Shown here: positions 1 through 7,422 of the stretch, in pieces | Layout: every line of letters starts with the position of its first letter | Position numbering within the stretch: position 1 is the first letter of the stretch | Assembly (NCBI GenBank): GCA_010030955.1 | Contig: RHBP01000044.1 | Location: forward strand, 1-11,757 | Reading direction: 5' to 3' | Length of the DNA stretch: 11,757 bases | From: Synechococcaceae bacterium WBB_10_009 | Lineage (GTDB): Bacteria > Cyanobacteriota > Cyanobacteriia > PCC-6307 > Cyanobiaceae | Position numbers and translations under genes: made by a program | The notes under the pieces: model-generated | Databases searched by the model: none | Told to the model about the DNA's origin: nothing | What the model saw: the letters and a program-made list of their open reading frames with translations, nothing else

Positions 1-364
1 CCAAACCCAGGGCCCCAATGGCCAGGTCGATCACCTTGATGCCAATGAATGGCGCCACCACACCGCCGGCGCCATAAACGAGCAGATTGCGGCGCAACAA
101 CTGATCGGCGCTCATGGGGCGGAACTTCACCCCCTTGAGGGCCAGCGGCACCAGGGCCGGAATGATCAGGGCGTTGAACACCATCGCCGAGAGAATCGCC
201 GATTGCGGTGATGCCAGCTGCATCACATTGAGCGCCTCCAGGCCTACCCCCGCAAACAGCGCCGGCAGGATCGCGAAGTACTTGGCGATGTCGTTGGCGA
301 TGGAAAAGGTGGTGAGCGCGCCGCGGGTGATCAGCAGCTGTTTGCCGATCGTCACGATGTCGAT
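1..364 (-). CDS. kdpB: C-terminal part of potassium-transporting ATPase subunit B (KdpB), fused in frame to ChlH
   Basis: KdpB is the P-type ATPase catalytic subunit of the high-affinity K+ uptake complex KdpFABC in the plasma membrane. After the shared DSDPTKL (365-385) the frame reads [20 protein letters not shown], then [63 protein letters not shown] and [17 protein letters not shown]. These match, block for block, the last ~120 residues of KdpB (E. coli: [20 protein letters not shown], then NALII, [25 protein letters not shown]). They cover the final transmembrane helices. The window ends about one residue before the expected stop. The nucleotide-binding and phosphorylation (DKTGT) domains are absent, and what precedes it is ChlH, so this is only a fragment. 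No kdpA or kdpC is visible. The family match is clear; its attachment to ChlH is probably artificial. Confidence 0.9.
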   Translation of the reverse strand, partial: [121 protein letters not shown]

Positions 365-385
365 CAGCTTGGTGGGGTCGCTGTC
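365..385 (-). other. Chimeric junction between chlH and kdpB
   Basis: These 21 bases encode DSDPTKL. The segment fits ChlH on its upstream side (context DVSHYFDSDPTKL) and KdpB on its downstream side (context [16 protein letters not shown], where E. coli KdpB has DLDSNPTKLIEVVHIGKQ). Both families carry this short motif naturally, so the crossover cannot be placed more exactly than within it. The reading frame is preserved across the join. Confidence 0.85.
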
Positions 386-3300
386 GAAGTAGTGGCTCAC
401 ATCGGTGAGTGAGATCTCGGCGGAGTCGAGGTTCTGGAAGGTCACGTCGGCGGTTTTCATCACCGACTCGAACACCTCGCGCTTCTGGTTCATTTCGCCG
501 GGGTTGTCGGCGTTGAAGGCGAAGGTTTTGCGGGAGAGGTACATCTCCTGCAGCTCATTCTCCTCCTCCCAGGTGCTGTTCTCCACCGCCAGGTTCACGT
601 TGGAGCTGTAGCTGCCGCTGGCATTGGAGAACACCCGGGTGGCGGCATCCCGCAGGGAGATGCCCTCCTTGGCGGCCTGCTCCTGGGCGTGGCGCCGCAC
701 GAAGTTCATCTCCAGGGGCTCATCGGCCTCGGCGGCCATCTTCACGCCCTGGTCGATCAGGGCCATTTGGTTGATGAACAGGTCGCGGAACACGCCGCTG
801 CAGTTGACCACCACGTCGATGCGGGGGCGTCCCAGCTCCTCGAGCGGGATCAGCTCCAGCTTGTTCACGCGGCCGAGGGAATCGGGCACGGGCTTCACGC
901 CGATGAACCACAGGATCTGGGCCAGCGATTCGCCGTAGGTCTTGATGTTGTCGGTGCCCCAGAGCACGCAGGCGATGGTTTCGGGCCAGGTGCCCTGCTC
1001 CTGCCGTTGCCGCTCGATCAGTTTCTCCACCACCACCTTGGCGGCGGCGATGGCGGCCCGGGTGGGGATCGCCTGGGGGTCGAGGGCGTGCAGGTTTTTG
1101 CCGCTGGGCAACACGCCGGGGTTGCGGATCGGGTCGCCGCCGGGGCCCGGCAGCACGTATTCGCCGTCGAGGGCCTTGAGCAGGCTCTGCATCTCCAGGT
1201 CGGCGCACACCTGCTCGAGGCAGAACTGCAGGTAGCCAAACAGCTTGTCGAGCTCGGCCTGGTCGACATCAGGGAAACCGGCGTTGCGGCAGGCGGCCAG
1301 CCAGGGGCTGGGGAGCTGGAAGCCAAAGCGCTCCAGCAGGCCGAAGAACCAGCCGAAGTTGCGGCGCAGGGTGACGCGGCCGTCGTTGCCCGTCACCGCC
1401 TTCACCATCGACCCCACCGCAGCGCGGCAGGTCTCGGTGATCACGCGGTTGAGCTCCACATCGGCGAGCACACCGTCGTCGTTGCCCTTGTAGACGTCGT
1501 CGATGGTGCGGCCCTGGCTCTCCGCCAGCAGCGCCGGCAGGGAGCGAATGCCGTCCTCCTCGCGCTCCAGGGCGGCGATGTTCACCAGGGTGGCGATCGC
1601 CTCCTCGGCGGTGGGGGGCTTGCCGATGGTGTGCAGGCCGCAGGGCAGCAGCCGGCTCTCGATCTCCATCAGCTGGCGGTACACCGCGCCGATCACGGAA
1701 TCGCGGGCGTCGAGATCCAGCTCGGCGGCATCCACCTCCGGCAGCTGCACGTCCTTGTCGAGGTTGCACTGGCGGGCGGTTTCCACCACGGCATTCACGA
1801 TCTGCACGCCGCGGGAGCCCTCGCGCAGCTGCTGGTAGGAGCCCACCAGCTCACCCAGCTCCTTGAGGCCCTTGTAGAGGCCGGCGTTTTCTGCTGGTGG
1901 CGTGAGGTAGCTGATGGTTTCGGCATAGCCGCGCCGCTTGGCGATGGTGGCTTCCGAGGGGTTGTTGGCGGCGTAGTAGTAGAGGTTGGGCAGCGCGCCG
2001 ATCAGCGAATCCGGGTAGCAGGTTTCGCTCATGCCCATCTGCTTGCCGGGCATGAACTCCAGGGAGCCGTGGGTGCCGAAGTGCAGCACCGCGTCGGCGC
2101 CCCACACCTTCTCCAGGTAGGTGTAGTAGGCGGCGAAACCGTGGTGGGGGCTGGCGCTGCGGGAGTAGAGCAGCCGCATCGGGTCGCCTTCGTAGCCAAA
2201 GGTGGGCTGCACGCCAACGAACACGTTGCCGAAGTGGCGCCCGAAGATCAGCAGGTTGGTGCCATCGGTGTTGAGGGTGCCGGGGGGCTTGCCCCAGTTC
2301 TCCTCCAGACGCTCGGAGTAGGGGGTGAGCCGCTCGTACTCCTCCACGCTCATGCGGTGGGCGATGGCCAGCTCCGGTGCCCCCTCGAGGGCCTCGGGGT
2401 CCTTGAGCACCGCCTCCATCAGCGCCTTGGGGTTGGCGGGCATGTCGCTGACGTCGTAGCCCTGGGCGCGCATCTCCTCCAGCACCCGGTGGATGGAGCC
2501 GAACACGTCGAGGTAGGCGGCGGTGCCCACGTTGCCCTTGTCGGGCGGGAAGCTGAACACGGTGATCGCCAGCTTCTTCTCGCTGCGCGGCTTCACCCGC
2601 AGGGAGGCCCAGCGGATGGCCCGCTCGGCGATGGCATCCACCCGGTCTTGAAGGGTGTGGGCCTTGCCGGTGGCGTCGTCGCGGCCGGAGAGCACGATCG
2701 GCTCAATGGCGCCATCAAGCTCGGGGATGGCGATCTGCAGGGCCACCTGCACCGGGTGCAGACCCAGGTCGCTCTCCTCCCACTCCTGGGTGGTTTGAAA
2801 CACCAGCGGCAGCGCCACCATGTAGGGGCGGTTGAGCTTCTTGAGCACCTCAATCGCCTTGGGGTGGTCCTGGCGGGCGGGGCCGCCCACCAGGGCGAAG
2901 CCGGTGAGTGACACCACCCCATCCACCAGCGGCTGGTCGGGGTTGATCGGGTCGTAGAAGAAGGCATTCACCGGTTTGGTGAAGTCGAGGCCGCCGCAGA
3001 ACACCGGGATCACGGTGGCGCCGCGGTATTCGAGCTCCTGGATCACGGCCACGTAGTGGGCCTCATCGCCGGTGACGATGTGGCTGCGCTGCAGCACCAG
3101 GCCGATCACCGGGCCGTTGCGGGCGGCCTCACTGAGGTCTTTGCGGCTGGCGTTCCAGTTGAGGTACTCCTTGAGGTCCTCAAACATCGAGGGCGCCAGG
3201 GGGTGCCAGATGCCCAGGTCGGGGAACACCACCGGGTCGGCCACCTGCAGCTCGGGCCGGTCGGCGCTGGCTTCACCCTTGGTGCGGGGGAACACGTACT

Positions 3301-3925
3301 TGTCCGCCAGCATCAACAGGAAGTTGCGCAGGTTGTCCGGCGTTCCCCCCAGCCAGTACTGGAAGCTGAGCATGAAGGAGCGGGCCTGCGCCTTCTCCAC
3401 CGGCAGGTACTTCAACACCGTGGGCAGGGTGTTGAGCAGCTTGAGCATGGCGTCCTGGAAGCCGGCGCCGCCCGCCTCCTTCCGCTTTTTCATGAAGCCG
3501 GCGATGGCCGACTTGCTCTGCCCCAGCTGGGCCATGGAGAAGGTGCCCAGCTTGTTGAGCCGCATCACCTCCGGCATGGAGGGGAACACCACGGCGGCCT
3601 TGAGCCGGTCGCGGTGGGGGGCCACCGCCTCCACCACCTTCTGGGCCAGGTCTTCGATGAAGATCAGCGAGGCGATGAACACATCCGCTTCGGCCACATC
3701 GGCGCAGAAGTCGGCGTAGTTCTGGGGGTCGCGCAGCTCCTCGATCAGGTAGCCGCACAGGTCGATCGCCAGGGGGCCGTTTTGGTCGTTGAGCGAGGTG
3801 GCCGCCTGGGTGAGGGCGTTCTGGTACTGCGGCTCGAGCACCACGTACACGGCCTTCATCACGGCCCGACCATTCACCTCCGCGGGGCTGACGCGGCGGG
3901 AGGCGGAGCGGACCTGCGTGAACAT
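365..3925 (-). CDS. chlH: Magnesium chelatase subunit H (ChlH), C-terminus replaced
   Basis: ChlH is the large porphyrin-binding subunit of Mg-chelatase. With ChlI and ChlD it inserts Mg2+ into protoporphyrin IX, the first committed step of chlorophyll synthesis. The ATG at 3925-3923 gives MFTQVRSASRRV, followed by MKAVYVVLEPQYQNAL, a typical picocyanobacterial ChlH N-terminus. The frame stays open and reads as ChlH throughout: YLPVEKAQARSFMLSFQYW, VFCGGLDFTKPVNAFFYDP, HFGTHGSLEFMPGKQ (about residues 615-627, the conserved CobN/BchH-type block), YYAANNPSEATIAKRRGYA and YVLPGPGGDPIRNPGVLP. Near 418-365 it reads EISLTDVSHYFDSDPTKL, which should continue through roughly 140-150 more ChlH residues. 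Instead the protein turns into KdpB after about residue 1187 (see next entry). The family usually has about 1330 residues. It is divergent from dapB, with 131 bases between the two starts. Identity is certain; the end is not a natural ChlH end. Confidence 0.96.
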
Positions 3926-4056
3926 GCGCGCTGATTGAGCAATGTGAAGCAGCCTACGGAGGGCCCCCCGCCGCTGCGAGCCCGGGCCCGCAGCCGTTAC
4001 AAGGCCTGTGGGGCCCCATAGGCTCAGCTGCAGTGGCCCGTGCCTTGCCTCCGCCG

Positions 4057-4930
4057 ATGACCAGCAGCACCGCTTTCCCCTCCACCGGCGCCGTCCAGCC
4101 CATCGCCGTGGTGGTGGCCGGGGCCCTGGGGCGCATGGGGGCCGAGGTGGTGAAGGCGGTGCACCAGGCCCCCGATTGCCGCCTGCTGGGCGCCATCGAC
4201 ACCACCCCCGGCAAGGAGGGGGCCGATGTGGGGCTGGAGCTGGGGCTCGGGGAGCTGGAGGTGGCGATCACCGCCGATTTTGAAGGCAGCCTCTGCCTGG
4301 CCAGCCAGGCGGTGCGCAACGACGGCCCCGGCAACGGGGCGGTGCTGGTGGATTTCACCCACCCCTGGTGGTCTACGACCACACCCGCGCCGCGATCGCC
4401 TATGGGGTGCACCCGGTGATCGGCACCACGGGGCTCTCGCCCCAGCAGCTGGGCGACCTGGCCAGCTTTGCCGACAAGGCCTCCATGGGCGGGGCCGTGA
4501 TTCCCAATTTCTCCGTGGGCATGGTGCTGCTGCAGCAGGCGGCGGCGGCGGCGGCCCGCTTCTACGACTTCGCCGAGCTCACCGAGCTGCACCACAACCG
4601 CAAGGCGGATGCCCCCAGCGCGGCACCTGCATCAAAACCGCCGAGCTGATGGAGGAGCTGGGCAAGACCTTCAACCCGCCGCAGGTGGAGGAGCACGAGA
4701 CCCTGGCGGGAAGCCGGGGCGGCCAGCGCGACAGCGGCCTGCGGCTGCATTCGATCCGCCTGCCGGGGCTGGTGGCCCACCAGGAGGTGATGTTCGGCGC
4801 CCCAGGCGAGACCTACACCCTCCGCCACGACACGATCGACCGCTCCGCCTACATGCCGGGGGTGCTGCTCACCGTGCGGCGCGTGCGCCAGCTGCCCGGG
4901 TTGGTGTACGGGCTGGAGCGCTTGCTCTGA
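4057..4930 (+). CDS. dapB: 4-hydroxy-tetrahydrodipicolinate reductase (DapB), two frameshifts
   Basis: DapB reduces 4-hydroxy-tetrahydrodipicolinate with NAD(P)H in the cytoplasmic pathway to meso-diaminopimelate and lysine. The ATG at 4057 gives MTSSTAFPSTGAV, then the nucleotide-binding loop VAGALGRMGAEV and VLVDFTHP. At 4366-4367 one base is missing, and the protein continues in the next frame from 4368 as VVYDHTRAAIAYGVHPVIGT with TGL, IPNFSVGMVLLQQAAA and ELHHNRKADAPS (the substrate-binding HH..K block). At 4620-4621 two bases are extra (or one is missing). The third frame then gives GTCIKTAELMEELGKTFNPP, ETLAGSRGGQRDSG, HQEVMFGAPGETYTLRHDTI and a stop at 4928-4930. The three pieces together cover a full DapB of about 290 codons. 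Every conserved block is present and undegraded, and the gene is normally essential, so I favour sequence error over a true pseudogene. No clear ribosome-binding site precedes the ATG. Confidence 0.93.
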
Positions 4931-4956
4931 GGCCGGCCTGAGCCCACACTGCCGCC

Positions 4957-5604
4957 ATGTTGATTCCGCTCCGCCCCGGGGAATTGCCGCGGTTGATCCC
5001 CGCCGTGGCCACCGGCCCGCAGTTCAACGCCTGCAGTGGCAACCCCCAGAAGCTGCTGCAGCGGGTGTTCATCTCGGTGATCGCCGGGGTGATCTCCCTG
5101 CTGATCAGCCAGGGGGTGGCGATGTCCAGCCAGGCGGCCCCGATCATGCTCGTGGTGGGCCTCAGCTTCGTGCTGTATTGGCTGTGGGGGCCAATCGTGG
5201 AGGCCAGCCGCAAGAACGCCACCCTGCGGCGCTACCCGGCGGCGGCGATCTTCGAGGGGGAGGTGGCTGACCTCTACACCCGCGAGTTGGTGGAGGGCCG
5301 CCAGGAAACCACCGACAAACAGGGGCGCCTGGAGCTGGTGGAGAACCGCCGCACCTGGCTGTGCCTGGAGCTGGAGGACGAGGAGGGCTACCTGGGCAGC
5401 ATTCGTTTCCCCTACGACAAGAAGCACAAGACGATCCGGGTGGGGATGGTGGTGCGCTGCCTGGTGCTGAGCGAGCGGCCCGATTTTTCCCGGGTGGGGG
5501 CCCTCAGCGACGCCTGGCTGCCGCAGCTGAAGCTGTGGGTGGGGGAATACCCGTTTCTGCTGCGGCCGGCCTTTGAGGAGCTCTGCCTGCGGCGCCTGCG
5601 CTGA
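4957..5604 (+). CDS. Conserved cyanobacterial two-helix membrane protein of unknown function
   Basis: A 215-residue protein beginning MLIPLRPGELPRLIPAVATG. Two hydrophobic segments lie close together near residues 35-56 (VFISVIAGVISLLI) and 60-82 (APIMLVVGLSFVLYWLWG). They are followed by a soluble domain of about 130 residues with mixed charge, including WLCLELEDEEGYLGSIRFP and AWLPQLKLWVGEYPFLLRP. This matches a family I recall as widespread in cyanobacteria, some members of which carry the label 'phosphate ABC transporter permease'. The sequence does not support that label: there are only two helices and no permease loop motif. It starts 26 bases after the dapB stop. There is no Shine-Dalgarno sequence, but CACACT at 4945-4950 ends 6 bases before the ATG and could be a -10 element for a nearly leaderless mRNA. 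The next gene has its own promoter. Confidence 0.85.
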   Translation: MLIPLRPGELPRLIPAVATGPQFNACSGNPQKLLQRVFISVIAGVISLLISQGVAMSSQAAPIMLVVGLSFVLYWLWGPIVEASRKNATLRRYPAAAIFEGEVADLYTRELVEGRQETTDKQGRLELVENRRTWLCLELEDEEGYLGSIRFPYDKKHKTIRVGMVVRCLVLSERPDFSRVGALSDAWLPQLKLWVGEYPFLLRPAFEELCLRRLR

Positions 5605-5640
5605 GCGACCCAGCGCCGCTTAACAGCCGTGTTGCATCGC

Positions 5641-5658
5641 GCAACATTGCGTTACAAT
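5641..5658 (+). promoter_or_regulatory. HLR1-like RpaB-binding site with embedded -10 box of the hli gene
   Basis: The sequence GCAACATT-GC-GTTACAAT fits the HLR1 direct repeat (G/T)TTACA(T/A)(T/A)-NN-(G/T)TTACA(T/A)(T/A). The second unit matches at 8 of 8 positions and the first at 6 of 8. TACAAT (5653-5658) inside the second unit also looks like the -10 box; TTGCAT (5632-5637) is a possible -35 at a short 15-base spacing. RpaB binding to HLR1 over a core promoter is the known mode of low-light repression for hli-type genes. Its occurrence directly before an hli gene supports the call, but binding is inferred. Confidence 0.65.
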
Positions 5659-5671
5659 TCGAGCATTCCAC

Positions 5672-5676
5672 AGGAG
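5672..5676 (+). promoter_or_regulatory. Ribosome-binding site of the hli gene
   Basis: AGGAG lies 5 bases before the ATG at 5682. It is the clearest Shine-Dalgarno sequence noticed in the window, which fits a strongly expressed, stress-induced small gene and fixes the start. Confidence 0.75.
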
Positions 5677-5681
5677 CCCCC

Positions 5682-5936
5682 ATGGTCCAGGCCAACCCCT
5701 CCGCCCCCGCTGTGATCCGTGGCGCCACCGTCACCGAAGAGGATGGCGGCCGCCTCAACGCCTTCGCCAGCGAGCCCCGCATGCTGGTGGTGGATGCCGA
5801 CAACGGCTGGGGCTTCCACGACCGTGCCGAGAAGCTGAATGGCCGCCTGGCCATGCTCGGCTTCATCGCCCTGCTGGCCACCGAACTGGCCCTGGGCGGC
5901 GAATCCTTCACCCACGGCCTGCTGGGCCTGGGCTGA
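5682..5936 (+). CDS. hli: High-light-inducible protein (HLIP / CAB-ELIP-HLIP family)
   Basis: An 84-residue single-helix thylakoid protein. HLIPs bind chlorophyll and carotenoid, dimerise, and protect photosystem assembly intermediates and chlorophyll synthesis from excess light. The family signature ExxNGRxAMxGF is present as AEKLNGRLAMLGF, with E50, N53, R55, A57, M58, G60 and F61. It sits at the start of the one membrane helix (about residues 53-73). E50 and N53 are the expected chlorophyll ligands, and E50-R55 the expected ion pair. The N-terminal ~45 residues are polar and precede GWGFHDRAEK, a common lead-in to the helix. The gene has its own promoter with an HLR1-like element, a good ribosome-binding site and a dedicated terminator, so it is a monocistronic unit. 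I cannot tell which hli paralogue it is. Confidence 0.95.
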   Translation: MVQANPSAPAVIRGATVTEEDGGRLNAFASEPRMLVVDADNGWGFHDRAEKLNGRLAMLGFIALLATELALGGESFTHGLLGLG

Positions 5937-5967
5937 TCGCCCGGCGGCCGCGGCCGCACCCACCCCC

Positions 5968-6000
5968 AACCGCAGCACAGAATCGTGCTGCGGTTTTTTT
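5968..6000 (+). terminator. Rho-independent terminator of the hli gene
   Basis: A perfect 11-bp stem (AACCGCAGCAC with GTGCTGCGGTT) encloses a 6-base loop (AGAATC) and is followed by a run of T up to 6000. It lies 32 bases after the hli stop. It is the only textbook intrinsic terminator I found in this window. Confidence 0.93.
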
Positions 6001-6019
6001 GTGTCTGCCGTTGGGCCCC

Positions 6020-7161
6020 GTGCCTTCCTCAGCGCCACGGGCCCAGGTGCTCGGAGCCGGCCCCACCGGCGCCCTGGCGGCCCTGGCCCTGGCCCAGGCG
6101 GGGTGGCGGGTGCAGCTCGATGACCCCCTCAGCGCCGCCGAGCTCAGCCAGCGCAGCCGGGCCTACGCCCTCACCCACTCCAGCCGCGAGCTGCTGGAGC
6201 AGTTGGATCTGTGGCGCCCCCTGGCCGCGCACCTGGCGCCGTTTCGAAGCCTGGAGCTCTGCGATCGCGCCACCGGCCAGCAGCTGCAGTTCAGCGGCGA
6301 TGACCTGCCATCCCATGGAGCCGATTCCGAGGTGGCGGTGGGCTGGATCCTGCAGCACGCGCCGCTGATGCAGGTGCTGCTGGCGGCGGTGGCCCAGCGG
6401 CCCAGCATCTCGGCCCAGCTTGGCCAGGGGCCGCAGCGGCGGCCACCACCAGGTCCATGCCAGGCCGCCGCTCCCCCTGCCGCCGGGCCGCCGGCCTGCG
6501 CCAGTGGAGCCGCCCCTACCGCCAGGGTTGCCTCACGGTGCAGGTGGGCCTGCGGGGCTCGGCCCCCGACCAGGCCTGGGAGTTGTTCCGTCCCGAGGGC
6601 CCCTTTGCGGTGTTGCCCCTTGGCGGTGAGGCCTTTCAGCTGGTGTGGAGTGCGCCCCTGGAGCGGCTGCGGCGGCTGGAGCAGCTGGAGCCGGTGGCGT
6701 TCCTTGAGGCCCTCGGTGCGGCCCTGCCGGAGCGCCTGCAGCCGGAGGTGCTGCTGGATCAGCCCCGGGCCTTTCCGCTGGCGCTGGAGCTGGCCTGGCC
6801 GCTGCGGCGCGGGCCGGTGGTGCTGGTGGGGGAGGCGGCCCACCGCTCCCATCCGGTGGGGGGGCAGGGCCTCAACCTCTGCTGGCGCGATGTGCAGGAG
6901 CTGGGGCAGCTGGCCGCCCAGGTGAGCGCCGGGCGTCTGGCACCCCGCCGCCTGCCCGGCCGTTATGCCCGCCGCCGCTGGCCCGACATCCTGCTGGTGC
7001 TGCTGGCCACCGACGCCCTGGTGCGGATCTTCTCCAACCGTTCGCCGCTGCTGCTGCCGCTGCGGCGGCTGGCCCTGGGGGCCCTGGCCCACTCGGGCTG
7101 GTTGCGCCGCCTCTGCCTGGGGGCCATGACCCTGGGCCCTTGCCGGTTGCTGCCGCCCTGA
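6020..7161 (+). CDS. FAD-dependent monooxygenase of the UbiH/COQ6 type, frame-disrupted
   Basis: A class A flavin hydroxylase. In cyanobacteria such proteins are usually annotated as UbiH-like; a role in quinone-ring hydroxylation is only inferred from the family. The GTG at 6020 gives VPSSAPRAQVLGAGPTGALA, with the GxGxxG FAD-binding fold at the N-terminus, and later QRSRAYALTHSSRELLEQLD. The frame is coherent up to about 6420 (RPSISAQLG). The C-terminal part is coherent in another frame from about 6463, reading RRSPCRRAAGLRQWSRPYRQ, FRPEGPFAVLPLGGEAF and the FAD ribityl/phosphate motif GEAAHRSHPVGGQGLNLCW, to TGA at 7159-7161. Between them (6420-6463) the conserved ADGxxSxxR motif is lost, although HHQVHA in the third frame abuts GRRSP, suggesting indels and possibly a missing segment. 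TTG at 5999 extends the frame but lies inside the hli terminator, so I prefer the GTG. Confidence 0.88.
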
Positions 7162-7166
7162 GCAGC

Positions 7167-7409
7167 ATGGCGGCCATGGTGATCACCAGCTCGCCCCAAC
7201 CGCCGCCCGCCGAGGCGCTGCTGCGCTTCCTGCGCCAAGACCTGGGCCTCAGCGACAACGCCCTGGAGCTGGGCCTCAGGCAGTGCCAGCTGGAGCAGGC
7301 CCCGCTGCCGGCGGTGCTCTGGCGTTTCGGCCTGATCAGCGTGGAGCAGCTCGATCAACTCTGGAGCTGGCAGGCGCTGCAGGAGGCCCCGGCAGAGCCG
7401 ATTCAGTGA
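7167..7409 (+). CDS. DUF2949 family protein
   Basis: An 80-residue soluble protein, ATG at 7167 with an alternative ATG at 7176. The core ALLRFLRQDLGLSDNALELG continues with LRQCQLEQAPLPAVLWRFGL and ISVEQLDQLWSWQ. This is the pattern of DUF2949, a small cyanobacterial family of unknown function (L.FL...LGLS...LALRQ....PLP.VLW.FGLI...QLD..WDW). It starts 5 bases after the stop of the FAD monooxygenase, so the two are likely co-transcribed. It converges on apt, with the two stop codons 10 bases apart inside a palindrome. No signal peptide or membrane segment is visible. Confidence 0.82.
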   Translation: MAAMVITSSPQPPPAEALLRFLRQDLGLSDNALELGLRQCQLEQAPLPAVLWRFGLISVEQLDQLWSWQALQEAPAEPIQ

Positions 7410-7422
7410 GCCAGCTGGCTCA
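7407..7422. repeat. 16-bp perfect palindrome joining two convergent stop codons
   Basis: TGAGCCAG directly followed by CTGGCTCA. The first TGA is the stop of the DUF2949 gene (7407-7409) and the final TCA is the stop of apt on the other strand (7422-7420). In RNA from either strand it could fold as a 6-bp stem with an AGCT loop. There is no T tract on either side, so it is not a standard intrinsic terminator, though it may act as a shared 3'-end structure. Confidence 0.6.

Noticed and set aside
689..2911. 740-codon open frame on the plus strand, antisense to chlH
   Set aside because: Its His/Gly/Ala/Val-rich product has no protein-like blocks and is the antisense shadow of GC-rich chlH codons; the minus frame is clear ChlH throughout.
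3056..3934. 292-codon plus-strand frame opposite the ChlH N-terminus
   Set aside because: Same antisense effect; composition is His/Gly/Val/Leu-biased and it ends beyond the chlH start without any gene logic.
3941..3948. HLR1-like half-site (TTCACATT on the minus strand) upstream of chlH
   Set aside because: Matches 7 of 8 positions, but the partner half-site is missing on both sides at the required spacing.
6420..6629. Separate small plus-strand frame inside the monooxygenase
   Set aside because: Only the piece around GGHHQVHA may belong to the disrupted monooxygenase; the rest is an out-of-frame shadow of the C-terminal part.
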